Assembly (NCBI RefSeq): GCF_000002985.6
Contig: NC_003280.10
Location: 2,232,001 to 2,296,000, forward strand
Direction of reading: 5' to 3'
DNA: 64,000 bases
Source of the DNA: Caenorhabditis elegans
Taxonomy: Eukaryota > Nematoda > Chromadorea > Rhabditida > Rhabditidae
The notes under the pieces were generated by a model. The model saw only the letters and a list, made by a program, of their open reading frames with translations. It had not been told where the DNA came from and did not search any database. Within the stretch, counting starts at the first letter, position 1; the number at the start of each line of letters is the position of its first letter. Of the stretch, positions 23,205 to 35,109 are shown piece by piece. The translations under genes were made by a program, and so were the position numbers.

Positions 23205-26200
23205 ATGAGGCAAAGGAAAGAAAAATATTGCGCAATGGGTGAGTTATTCAGTTAATCGATCTTAGGCTTTTTGAGGCCTTCTGGAGGCCTTCTGGCCAGC
23301 TTTTGGCCAACTTTTTGCTAATTTCGTTATTTTTCAGACTGGCGTATAGTTCTCATCCTAACTGTATTGGCAATTATACCGTGCATTTATGGATTTAATT
23401 CTATCGGTGAGTAAAGTAAAGTACCTATTCATTAAATAATTCTAATTTTTTCAGAAACAATTTCATCTACTACTGATCGAATGTCACCGCATCGAGTTGA
23501 TCGACAAACCACTGGTTAGTCACTGGGAAAATTCGCCTGAAAATCGTGAAAATCTGGAGTAGGCCTTCCATGTAGGCGTTAAAATGCCTACCTGCCTGCC
23601 TGACATTAAGGCGACCTCCGCCTGCCTGCCTCTCGTCTTTGTCTTAATCTTAATATGATTTTCAACAACAAAGTGATATAGGCGAAAAGCCGGCAGCTTT
23701 CAGGCAGGCCCTGAAACCGCGCCTGCCTACCATGAAAGCATTAGATTGCAGCAAGACTGTATAAAGCTATACATTTACACTAAGCTTGTGGCTATAAAAC
23801 TAGACGGCCGGTTTCAGGCGTACTAGATTTTGACAGTCTATGGTAGGCAGGTAGGCTTCTATGGTAGGCAGGCGCCTGCCTGAAACTTGCCGACATTCCG
23901 CCTTATTTTTGCATTTTTACTTGAATTTTCAAGTTTCTAATCTTCTCAATTCTATCATTTTGATAAAAATCAAATTAAGAAATGACAGAAAAAGTTCACG
24001 TAGGCAGAGGCAGGCGGAGGTCGCCTTAAGGTCAGGCAGGCGTTTCAATGCCTACATGGAAGCCCTAGTTGAAAGTCGGTCTGAGGCCTGATTGCAAGCG
24101 CCTAGTTAGCTAGGCCTTGATGCTCCTGGAACTTCACTGCCTAGTACCGTTGTTAAGGTGTTAATACCACTTGATATCAGCCCGGTAGGGTTAGTAGCTG
24201 CGTCATAGCCTAGGTACCACTAGCCTATAATCTTGCAGCTCTTACAAACAAAATTACTAATTTAAACAATTTTCAGATGACCCACTTGGTTTCTCAATCA
24301 ACCGTATGCAAAAGATCTCCCGTATCGTCAACAGTATCTACTTGACAGCGGAATTAACTGCTGGAACTGCAAATACTTATGACTTGATTGCGGAATTCTT
24401 CAATTTTGGACCCGATTCTTACAACAAATTGCAATCGATTGATATGAAAGAGCTGAAATCAGGACTCGAGGAAATTGTGAGCATCCACTCTGAGTTGACG
24501 TACACTGATATTGACAAGAGAGCTGAACAACGATTCCGGCATTTGATTGAGATAAGGAAAGAAGTTGAGGGTGTTGGAAGCTTGGAAGATATTAAAGATG
24601 CACAAGCTAACTACAAAAGTGAATTGGAGACGTTCAAAAAGACGACATTCGACACAGCCGGCATTGAAGAATTCCAAAATGCTGTGAAAAACTTTATTGG
24701 AGCAGCAGCAGATGTGGAGAAGTATTCGAACCTTGAGAAACTAACTGATGTGGATATAATGTACGCTCGACCGCTTATCTATACTTTGAAAACATCTATC
24801 GAAAACCTTGCAAAATCATATTCCAGTATAAATAGTTTTGACGATTTTGAGAAGATAAGGAACCCGAGTGAATTCGTCGATCCAATTTCAAAAATTGTTT
24901 CTGGCTATAAGAAGTATAATGCTAGTCGGACTACAATCGAGAGAGATGGGAATTTTGCTAAAGGAATGCAGTCTAATGCGAACAATATGAAACGACTGGA
25001 AAACGTGGCATCTGTGTTTGAAGGTTTAGGATCATTTGTCAAAAATCTGCAAGCTGTCATTGACGTTCGTCAGACTATGCATCTTCCTAAATACACTGTT
25101 GGATTCATTGATGGAACTTTTGATCCGAAGAAGGTTGTGACTGATCTGGAAGATGACTGGGTTCAAAGTGTTACACATGAGATGGATTTGAACAGAACTA
25201 TCAATTTATTGCTTCCAATTGGTGATCATGTATCTGCAATCGAAGCATCATTCCTATCAAGTTCCTCAAAACAATCGAAGTTCTTCACAGGCTTCAAAAG
25301 TTCAGAGACTGAAGTTTCCCCGGTCGACGGCAGCATTGATAGCATTATATCAACAAGCAAAAAGGTTAGTGAGTGTATCATAGCTCCTCTGACATATCTT
25401 GAGAGTATAAAAGAAGTTGAAATACTTCTTCAAGCCATTGAATCCTTGAAGAAAACAGTTGATACACTTGTCGGGACTAAAGAGCTCGTGAACTGGGTGA
25501 AGACGAACGATGTTGTCTTGAAAGAGGTGGAAGCTTTATGCTCATACACTGATGAAGAAAAAAAAGATTTTGAAAGTTCAGTTCCCATCAAACTGAAAGG
25601 CTTGAAGTCTTCGGAAAACTATACCTCGCTCATAAAAACACTGAATCAATCGTCTCTTTTTGCTGACGCTGTGTTTTCCGAAAAGTTGTCAACCACGGGC
25701 CAAGAAACTGCATATATACTTGGAGGACTTCAGTCTTTGGATGCTTTCTACAATTCGGCGACCGACCACATTGCTTTTTTTGATTGCTTGCTGAATGTTG
25801 CCTATTATGATTTGATTCCACTTGCAATTGATACGCTCAACAAGGTTCGGAAGATGGATGTGCAGCCGATTCGAGACGGAATTGATGTTGTCAATGATCT
25901 ATTCAATGTTTCCAATCAACTTGACGAACTGAAAACAAAGCTCCGCGAGCTGAATGATCCTAATTTTTCAATCGCAGAAACTCCGTTGTCGAATCCTTCC
26001 CTTCATACTACAACAATTGGATTGTCGGTGAGAGGTGTCATTAGGATGAAAGACGAGATCGATCATAGATCAGATTTTGATGTGGTGATTGAGAATGCTG
26101 AGATGGTAGATCAAGAGATGAAGAACACTGGAAAAAAGGCGATCAATATGGTGGAGTTTGGTTCACGGCTGAAGAAGTTGAAGTCAGAGTTGGAGGGATG

Positions 26201-29099
26201 GAAGAGTAACATCACAGTCGGAGGAGCTCATCGCATTCGACGAAGTACACCATCACTTGCAGACTATGCACACATCTTTCAAAATGCTCTGAAAGTCGGT
26301 GGAGTTGATGATGATCTGAAGAAGTTGATGGATGCAGTTAAGGATTTTGAGAAGACTGGTAAAGATGCTGCAACGAAGGTTAAACTGAAGGAAGTGATCG
26401 CATCACTGAACTCTCTGAACTCCATTGGTCTGCAACTTTCTAGCTTCGCGACTCCATTCACTGCAATTGGACAGTCGTTTTCTGCACTTGATGCATTCTT
26501 TGTCAGCAACGGAAAAATCATCACTACACCTGCTCCGATTGTTTCCAGTTCTGGTGCTTCTCAAGAAGGACAGAAAAGTGCTGGCGGATCGATGACTTTG
26601 CAGCCATCTCAGACAGTGTCAGTAACAACTACTGAAGAACCTATGTAAGTTCAATTATAGCTTGACATTTCAAAAAGTATTTCTTTCAGGGACGAGTCAA
26701 CAAATTTGATGATATTCATTGGAATCGGATGTGGAATTGTCCTGGTGTCAGCGTTGATTGTTGCGGTGGTTTGCTTTTACAAAAGGAATAAGATTGCAAA
26801 TGATGATATGGAGCAGGGTACCAAGATTGAGAAGGAGAAGATAGCCAGGGAACTTGCTGCTCAGGAAGCACAAAACATAGAAGCAGAAAAGAAAAAAAAG
26901 GAGATAAAGGATCTGGAAGCAAAAGTTGATTATGAAAAGCAGAAAGGAGAAAAGATCAAGGAAGAAGCTGAAAAGGAGATCCAGGATCATCGGAAGAAGG
27001 TAGAAGATGATAAACTTCCAAAGTTTTACGGTTGGTTTGAAATTTAACAAGTATCATCGTCTAAAATCACTTCTTTTCAGACATTCGCTCTCCCACAATT
27101 GAAGATGCAACGGCGCTCGTGAGTTTCTTGTACAAGTTATTGAACGATTTCATGAAAGAGGAAGGAGACAAGGGTGCGACGAATAATGGAAAATTGCCGC
27201 TGAAAGCCATGTATCAGTTTTGCAAAAGCATTCTTCGCATCGCCAACTTGGCGCCAAATAATGCAATTGTGGAGAGTGAGAAGTATTCGGAACAGGACAG
27301 GTGAGATATTATCTTAATAACTTTAGTTTCAACAAGCTGGTATTGCAGGTATTCGGACGTCTTATGCGGTATGGACAACCGCATTTTGATTGATGAGGAC
27401 GTATGTAGGAGATGTTACTTCAAGGATCAGTACATCAATGCAAACTATCTGGAATTGCCCAACGGAAATCGTATGATTCTGACTCAGGCTCCCATGTCGA
27501 GAACGGAACATTTTAAACCGGAAAAGGATAAGAAAAGGAAAAATTTATATAGTCTGTCAGACGAGGAAGAAGAAATTAGTTACTTGGTCCAAACAGTTGA
27601 CAAGTTCTACCAGACGATTGTTCAGACTGGTACCGAAGTTGTTGCGATGCTCTGTGACTTTAATGAAGAAGGTTGGCTCTAAAACATGATGCATTGAGAA
27701 TACATATTCCAAATTTCAGGTGTTGAGAAGTGTAGCTCTTATTTTCCGCTGGAAAAAGATGGCAAACAAAAGTTTCACAATGTGAACGTTTGTACGACGA
27801 ATGTGCAGCATCCGAGTGCGGACGTTGTGTTGCGGACTCTTGTGATCACTAGCTATCTCGGGTAAATCCTGACCGTACTTCCAAGCAAATAGTCTATTTT
27901 CTAGCGAAAAGAAAAAAACTCACACAGTGAAGCACTACTCCTACAAGGGATGGATTGAGAAGAACGCACCGGAGTTGCCGAGGGAGATCTTGAACATCTT
28001 CAGAGTTGCCAGAAACTCGAAATCTCTTGTTGTGCACTGCTCGAATGGAATTGGACGTTCTGCAGCGTTTGTTTGTGAGTCTTTTTTTGAAGGTCTAGTA
28101 CAGGGGTGTGCGGCAAATTTGGCGAATTTGCCGTTTGCCGAGCTCGGCAAATTTCGAAATTTGCCGCACACGTCAAAAAATTGACAGTGCAATTTTGACT
28201 AAAACTATTGATTTTTTTAGCCAAAAATTTAGTAAAATGACACAAAATTGAGCTATTTTGATGCTTAAACAGACATACTACGCGGAACTTATTCAGAAAC
28301 CAGATGTGTGTTCAGAATTCAGTAGTTTTGGTGCTCCAAAAAACATAAAAAAAATATCAAAATTTTCCAAGTTTGTTAAGCACGGCAAATTTTGAGATTT
28401 GCCGCACACTCCTGGTCTAGTACCGTTAACGAGTTCATCATTGCTTCAACTAGGGCTCACAAATCGGATGTCCGGAGTCTCGCCTCTTTGAGCATTTTTC
28501 AGCGTGGGAGCTATGCTATCACTTTGTTCCAGTCAACTTTGAAATTTGTGATTTTTCAGTCGCTGAGTTCGTCTACCAAAAGATGATTCGTAGTCTGGAC
28601 ACAACTTCCACCGTGAATCTGGATTTCTTGTCATTGCTTACCGAGCTGAGACATTCAAGACCCAGAGCCATCCACACGCCGATGCAATTGGCTTTTTCCA
28701 TTATGATGGTACTGGATTTTGTGATGAATGTAAGTCTTGGATTGATTTTTAAAACCTTAAATAAAAGTTTCAATTCAGAATTTTCCGAAAGGAGAGATGG
28801 AAGCCAAGTATCAAGAGATCAGAAAGTCTTATTTGCATGCTCGTCAGATGATGCATAAGGATTTGGAATTTGACGGTTCTGACGGTAAAACTGTTGATAT
28901 CGCTCTTGACGAGGATGGTCATGGGATTCCGGAGAAAAAGGGTAAAAAGAAGACGAACAAGAAGGCTGCCCAACAAGCATCGGTGAAAAAGGATGAGAAG
29001 AGCAAGAAGAAGAGCAAGAAGGACAGCAAGAAAGGATCAAAGATGGACATGAAGACAGCCGAAGAGGGGATGAAATCATTGCAAAAGAAGGCTGCTTAA
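23205..29099 (+). CDS. Transmembrane protein with WSN ectodomain and intracellular tyrosine-phosphatase domain
   Basis: Eleven exons joining in phase to 1405 aa: 23205-23238, 23338-23406, 23455-23514, 24277-26644, 26690-27030, 27081-27300, 27349-27671, 27720-27861, 27905-28074, 28560-28729 and 28779-29099. Exon 2 encodes a hydrophobic N-terminal segment (WRIVLILTVLAIIPCIYGF), a signal peptide or anchor. Exon 4 begins with a nematode WSN domain (DPLGFSINRMQKISRIVNSIYL) and continues as a ~780-aa helical ectodomain. Exon 5 has a second TM (IFIGIGCGIVLVSALIVAVV) and a charged juxtamembrane coiled coil. Exons 6-10 form a single PTP domain: DQYINANYLE, ILTQAPMSRTEHF and the signature VVHCSNGIGRSAAF with intact Cys and Arg. 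The expected WPD loop reads WIE, so the general-acid Asp appears to be Glu, which would weaken catalysis. The C-terminus is Lys-rich. Ligand and substrate cannot be inferred. Confidence 0.9.
23560..24085. repeat. AGGCAGGCGG-type repeat in WSN-PTP intron 3
   Basis: Inverted arrangement of 'gccttccatgtaggc' and 'cctgcctgcctgac' words at the left (23560-23640) and 'ggcaggcggaggtcgcctta' at the right (~24010-24060). It looks like a non-autonomous inverted-repeat element. A shorter relative occupies the matching intron of the inverted copy (33025-33270). Confidence 0.7.
28101..28414. mobile_element. hAT-type MITE with 8-bp target duplication
   Basis: A 314-bp element with termini CAGGGGTGTGCGGCAAAT and ATTTGCCGCACACTCCTG (inverse complements with one mismatch). 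It is flanked by the perfect 8-bp direct repeat GTCTAGTA at 28093-28100 and 28415-28422. CAGGG-type ends with 8-bp duplications are typical of hAT elements. It is inserted in the intron between the exon with the phosphatase signature and the next exon, and has no coding capacity. Confidence 0.88.
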
Positions 29100-29284
29100 G
29101 ACTACTCGTGTTGTATAGAAGATTTCCAATGACGGAAATTTGAAATGTGAATGAATTTTTTGATGAAATCCTTGTTTTCCCCAATTTTCAGTTCCTATTC
29201 AAACGCGCTCCACCGATCACACAAATTCAGAGCAAACCATTTTGCACTGGAAAAGATGGAAACATGCATAGAAAAATCAAATTT

Positions 29285-30015
29285 CATAAGACTGCGTTAG
29301 TCTATTACTGTAGAATTACTCAAGGGTTACTGTAGTTTAGAACTGTAGCGTTACTGTGTGATTACGGTTGATACTGTAAGAATACTGTGAGATTACTGTA
29401 GAATTACTTAAGGGTTACTGTAGCTTAGACATATAGTGGTACTGTAGGATTACTGTTAGATACTGTAGGGATACTGAGAGATTACTGTATAATTACTTAA
29501 GGGTTACTGTAGCTGAGACATATAGTGGTACTGTAGGGTTACTGTAAGGGTACTGTACGATTACTGTGGGGTCACAGTTTCGTGTGGTGTATGATTACTG
29601 TGTGTTTACTGTTGGATACTGTAGGGGCATTGTAGGATTAATGTAGAATTATTTAAGGGTTAATGTAGTTTAGAACTGTTGTGGTACTGTAGGAGTACTG
29701 TAGGGGTACTGTACGAGTAGTGTAGGACTACTGGTCACTGTAGGTGTGCTGCATGATTACAGTAAGTTACAGTAAGATTACTCAAGAGTTACTGTAGTTT
29801 AGAAGAAAAAACAAAGATTTCATCAAGAATTTATTATCATGACATTCAGGCTGTGGACATATTTTATCAAATGTTGTAAGTTCAAGTATCAGTAAGCTGC
29901 TGATAAGCAGTCTCAAGCATCCTTCTTCTTCCTTTACAGTACTCCTACAGTACCTATACATGTTCAAACTACAGTATCCCTTGAGTAATTCTACAGTAAT
30001 CCTACAGTACTTTAA
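29285..30015. repeat. ACTGTAG minisatellite at the centre of the inverted duplication
   Basis: Irregular tandem words 'ttactgtagaattac', 'ggttactgtagttta' and 'gtactgtaggattac' fill 29285-29800. They recur in the opposite orientation ('ctacagtaatcc') near 29935-30010. The same word family occurs at 22725-22995. The short section 29805-29935 between them is unique. Confidence 0.85.
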
Positions 30016-30196
30016 TATTTATACAGTGTTTTTCATGTTTCGTCTTTTCCAGTGCAATATGGTTCGCTCTTAATTTGTGTGTTCGATGGAGAAATTCAAA
30101 CTGAAAACTAATTGGGGAAAACAAGGATTTCATCAATAAATTTATTCAAATTTCAAATTTCCGTCATTGGAAATCTTCTATACAACACGAGTAATT

Positions 30197-33100
30197 TTAA
30201 GCAGCCTGAGCAGCAAGTTCCTTGGCTTTTTTCTCCTCCTTATCCTTGTTAGCCTTTTCCATAGCATCGTTTGCTTCTTTATCCATTTCTCTCTTCTTTT
30301 TTTGGCTTTTGTAAAAGCAAACCACCACAAAAATCAACGCTGACACCAGGACAATTCCACATCCGATTCCAATGAACATTATCAAATTTGTTGACTCGTG
30401 CCTGAAAGAAATACTTTTTAATATGCCAAGCTATAATTGAACTTACATAGGTTCTGCAGTAGTTGTACCAGATACATTCTGATATGGCTGCACAGTCATC
30501 GATCCGCCAGAAGCTTTCTGTCCTCCTTGAGAAGCGTCAGAACTAGAAACAATCGGAGCAGTTGTAGTGATGATCTTTCGATTGCTGACAAAGAATGCAT
30601 CAAGTTCAGTAAACGACTGCCCAATTGCAATAAATGGAGTGGCAAAGCTAGAAAGTTGCAGACCAATGGAGTCCAGAGAGCTGAGAGATGCTTTCACCTC
30701 CTTCAGTTTGACCTTCGTTGCACCATCTGTCACACTATTCTCGAGATCCTCAACTGCATCCATCAACTTCTTCAGATCATCATCAACTCCACCGACTTTC
30801 AAAGCATTTTGAAAGATGTGTGCATAGTCTGCAAGTGATGTCGTGCTTCGTCGAATGCGATGTGGTCCTCCGACTGTGATGTTACTCTTCCAAATCTCCA
30901 ACTCTGTCTTCAACTTCTTCAGTCGTGCTCCAAACTCCACCATATTAATTGCCTTCTTTCCAGTCTTTTTCATCTCTTGATCCACCATCTCAGCATTCTC
31001 AATCACCATATCAAAATCTGATCCATGAGCAATCTCGTCTTTCATCCTTCCAATACCTCTAACCGACAGTCCAATTGCTGTAGTATGAAGGGAAGGATTC
31101 GACAACGGAGTTTCTGCGATTGAAAAGTTAGGATCTTTCAGCTCACCCAGCTTCGTTTTCAGTTCTGCAAGTTGACTTGATACATTGAACAGATCATTGA
31201 CAACATCAATTCCATCTCGAATCGGCTGAACATCCATCTTCCGAACCTTGTTGAGTGTAGCAATGGCGAGGGGAATCAAATCATAATCGGCAACATTCAG
31301 CAAACATTCGAAGAAAGTCATGTGATTGGTCACCGAAGAGTAGAAGGCATCCAAAGACTGAAGTCCTTCAATTATGTCTGTAGCTTGTTGGCCCGTGGTT
31401 GTCAACTTTTCGGAAAACTCCGCGTCAGCAAATAGAGACGATTGATTTAATGTTTTCACGAGCAAGGCATAGTTTTTCGATGAGTTCAGGCTTTTCAGTT
31501 TGATGGGAACTGAACTTTTGGGGTTGTTATCTTCTTCTTCAGTAAACGAACATAAAGCTTCTACCTCTTCCAAAACAGCATCATTTGCTTTCACCCAGTT
31601 CACGAGCTCATTAGTTCTAACAAGTGTATCAACTGTCTTCTTCAAGGAATCAATGGTTTGAAGAAGTTTCTCAACTTCTTCCATGTTTTTAATTTTCAAC
31701 AGAGGAATTGTGATGCACTTACTAACTTGCTTACTTGTTCTCAGTATTGAATCAACTTTGCTGACGACCGGGGAAAGTTCAGCCTCTGAACTTTTAAAGC
31801 CTGTGAGGAACTTCGATTGTTTAGATGGACTCAATTTGAAAGATGATTCGATTGCGGAGACGTAATCAGCAACTGGGAGCAATAAACCGATAGTTGTGTT
31901 CAAATCCATCTCATGTGTGACACTTTGAACCCAGTCGTCTTCCAGATCAGCAGCAACCTTCTTCGGATCAAAAGTACCATCGATAAATCCAATAGTGTAT
32001 TTATGAGGATGCTTAGTCCCGCGAGCATCGATGACATCTTGCAGATTCTTGACAAATGATCCTAACCTTTGAAAAACAGATGTCGCATTTTTCAGTTTTT
32101 TGACATTGTTTTCATTTGCCTGAATCTCTTCGTTAAAATTTTCGTCTTGCACGATTGCAGTCCGGTTAGCATTATACTTCTTGAAGCCTGACACGATTTT
32201 GGAAATTGAATCGACGAATTCACTCGGGTTCCTTATCTTCTCAAAGTTATCGAAATCGTTCACCTTTGAAACTACTTTTTTTTAAAGTACTGATAAACTT
32301 TTTTAAATCGAAAATATCTCCTTGAGCACGACCTCTGTCTCCACCGTCCAGCTCCTTTATGTGTGAATACTTCTCAATATTTGCAGCTGCTCCATTAATG
32401 TTTTTAACTGCACTTAAGACTTCCTCAATGCCGGATGTGTCGAATGTCGCCTTCTTGAACGCCTCCAATTCACTTTTGTAGTTAGCTTGTGCATCTTTAA
32501 TATCTTCCAAGCTTCCAACACCCTCAACTTCTTTCCTTATCTCAATCAAATGCCGGAATCGTTGTTCAGCTCTCTTGTCAATATCAGTGTACGTCAACTC
32601 AGAGTGGATGCTCACAATAGACTCGAGTCCTGATTTCAGCTGCTTCATATCAATCGATTGCAATTGGTTGAAAGAATCGGGTCCAAAATTGAAGAATTCC
32701 GCAATCAGGTCATAAATCTTTGCAGTTCCAGCAGTTAATTCCGTTGCCAAGTAGATACTGTTAACGATACGGGAGATCTTTTGCATAAGGTTGATTGAGA
32801 AGCCAAGTGGGTCATCTGAAAATTGTTCAAATCAGTAATTTTGTTTGTAAGAACGGCAAGATTATAGGCTAGTGGTACCTAGGCTATGACGCAGCTACTA
32901 ACCCTTACGGGCTGATATCAAATGGTTTTAACACCTTAACAACGGTAATAGGCAGTGAAGTTCCAAGAGCATCGAGGCCTAGCTAACTAGGCGCTTGCAA
33001 TCAGGCCTCAGACCGACTTTCAACTAGGGCTTCCATGTAGGCATTGAAACGCCTGCCTGACCTTAAGGCGACCTCCGCCTGCCTCTGCCTACGTCAAAGC

Positions 33101-33695
33101 AAAGAGCATCAAATTGACAGAAATGGGAAGACTAGAAACTCGTGAATTCACTAAAAAATGCACGAAAGAGGCAAAACGTCGGTTGAAAATCAAGTTAAGA
33201 TTTAGGCGAGAGGCAGGCAGAGGTCGCCTTAATGTCAGGCAGGCAGGTAGGCATTTTAACGCCTACGGCCAATTCCAGATTTTCACGATTTTCAGGCGAA
33301 TTGTCACGATTTTCAGGCGAATTTTCTTGATTTTTAGCCGAATTTTCTTGATTTTCAAGCGAATTTTCACGATTTTCAGGCGAATTTTCTCAGTGACTAA
33401 CCAGTGGTTTGACGATCAACTCGATGCGGTGCCATTCGATCAGTAGTAGATAAAATTGTTTCTGAAAAAAATTAGAATTTTTAATGAATAGGTGCTTTAT
33501 TTCACTTACGAATTGATTGTAATCCATAAATTAACGGTATAATTGCCAAAACATTTACGATGATAACTATACGCCAGTCTGGAAAATAACGAAATTAGCA
33601 AAAAGTTGGCCAGAAGGCCTCAAAAAGCCTAACTATAAGCTCGATTATCTGAATAACTCACCCATTGCGCAATATTTTTCTTTCCTTTGCCTCAC
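30197..33695 (-). pseudogene. Inverted WSN gene copy lacking the phosphatase domain
   Basis: Exons mirror the plus-strand gene: 33695-33662 (exon 1), 33578-33510, 33461-33402, 32815-30447 and 30401-30197. Differences: the first start codon is GTG (33695-33693) instead of ATG, although an in-frame ATG at 33665-33663 could still start before the hydrophobic segment. An A8 run near 32277-32285 shifts frame between the WSN domain and the rest of the ectodomain. After the second TM the coding sequence jumps, at 30205/30206, straight to the last two codons and 3' UTR of the full gene, removing the PTP domain. Apart from the frame break the product would be a membrane protein with a ~38-residue tail. 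The long open frame kept on both sides (606 and 179 aa) suggests recent decay, a sequence error, or use of an altered form. Confidence 0.75.
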
Positions 33696-33699
33696 AGAA

Positions 33700-34002
33700 T
33701 CTGCTCGGGAAAATCGTCGTTCTGATGGTCGGGGTAAAGTTGGAACTGATTATTGATTGATTTCCAAACTGATCAAATTGACGAGATAAGGATGTGGAAA
33801 ATAATGACACGGGAGGTCATACGGAATATTCTTCTTTTTTTCAAAGATCATTTACACGCCGGCAATTTAAAATTAAATTATAAATTTTCATGAATTTATT
33901 TTTTTGAATTTGACGTGTTAAATTCGTTGTTTTGAGGTACTGTAGTCGGTGTTTGCGTACTTCTGACACTACCGTAACCCTTGAAATTCAAAAAAACCGA
34001 GC
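33700..34002. repeat. 5' flank of the inverted copy plus a partial MITE
   Basis: 33700-33880 matches the flank left of the plus-strand gene. A partial, divergent MITE core in minus orientation ('tactgtagtcggtgtttgcg') lies at 33939-33980. No gene. Confidence 0.6.
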
Positions 34003-34486
34003 TAGAAATCTCTAGTTTTCGAGTTTCAGTTTCGAATGCCTTTTTTTTCTACAAATTTTTATTGCACTATTTTTTTCGGGCAAGTCGGCAAATTGCCAGA
34101 ATAGAAATTCACGGCAAATTGGCAAATTGGAGTCTTGCACATTTTTTTTGGAACTTTCAGATTTCAATTTTAATCGACAAAGTTTTACGCATTCTATAAA
34201 ATTTTTTCTTTGAATATGTCTAAAGAAAACGGGGTAAAAATTTTCAAAAAGGTACAGTTTTACGGGTTGCCGTCTTATAAAAAATCCCTCTAAACATTTC
34301 CGGCAAATCATGTAAATTGCCGGAATTAAAAACTTCCGGCAAACCGGCAAACTGACAAATTGATGGGACTGCAAATTTCCGGCAAATCATGCAAACCGGA
34401 AATTTGCCGATTTGCCGAAAAATGAGTCAAAATCGATAGAAGATGGACACAAATATCATAAATCATTAACACATTTCATTTATTCG
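34003..34486. repeat. Repeat shared with 62131-62672 (copy 1)
   Basis: 34003-34066 ('gaaatctctagttttcgagt' onward) and 34107-34486 match 62129-62194 and 62291-62672 with only a few differences, including 'gtctaaagaaaacggggtaa' and CGGCAAAT-rich inverted stretches. The unique inserts between the two blocks differ. A conceptual ORF here is shared by both copies but reads only through the repeat. Confidence 0.85.
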
Positions 34487-34810
34487 CAAAAATTTCAACA
34501 CCATATCCTTCAAAATTTCTTCACGCGAACACGGCCTCTCTTCATTTCAAAGAATTAAATAAAATAACGTGATGAACTGTCTCTGCGTCTCTCATGGGCG
34601 AGAGATTGAGTTTTTTGAACCGATTTTGCACTGAAAACGGAAAATTGGCTGTGGTTTCAATGAGACCGAAATCAGCATTTAACGTTGCCTATGAACTCTT
34701 CAATTCGTAAAAATCCAAAATTAGTGGTTTTTTAGAGAAAAGTGATAAAGTCAGGCTGTTAGCTGGTAAATTCTTAAACTTTTCTAACAGAAAATTGTTA
34801 AACAGGTCTT
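34487..34810. other. Unassigned spacer left of DNA transposon
   Basis: I see no gene, RNA or repeat here beyond ordinary AT-rich sequence. Confidence 0.4.
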
Positions 34811-35109
34811 AGTCACGGCAGAGCGACAAAAAATCACTGCTAATCAGCAAAAGCTAGTAAAGCCATAGTTTATCAGCAGAGAACCACTGCTAATTAGCAG
34901 GTCATTGCTAATTAGCTAAAAACCACTGCGAATTAGCAGAAACCCACTGCTAACTAGCAGAACATTGATTATTGATTTTATTTTGTTTTTTCTTCGTCGT
35001 ATTTCACATATTTCATTTTTTTGACCTTTTTTATTGTATTTTTTGTGTGATATGTTATCAATATGTGTTAATTGTTAATTCCAGTGTGTTTTGCAAAGAT
35101 TTGTATCAT

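Larger units (their letters stand above)
23040..33880. repeat. Large inverted duplication of a WSN-domain gene
   Basis: The left arm runs from about 23040 to 29200 in plus orientation and the right arm from about 33880 back to 30060. The arms match in 5' flank (including 'gacctcccgtgtcattattt'), exon order, splice sites, coding sequence and 3' UTR ('ttgtatagaagatttccaat'). About 0.8 kb of ACTGTAG minisatellite separates them. The right arm is shorter because the phosphatase-coding part and part of intron 3 are missing. Confidence 0.9.

Noticed and set aside
24459..26524. Antisense ORFs within the WSN exon
   Set aside because: Shadows of the 780-codon sense ORF.
34012..34374. Shared 120-aa ORF in the 34-kb and 62-kb repeats
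   Set aside because: Reads through CGGCAAAT palindromic repeats and differs at its C-terminus; better explained as non-coding repeat.
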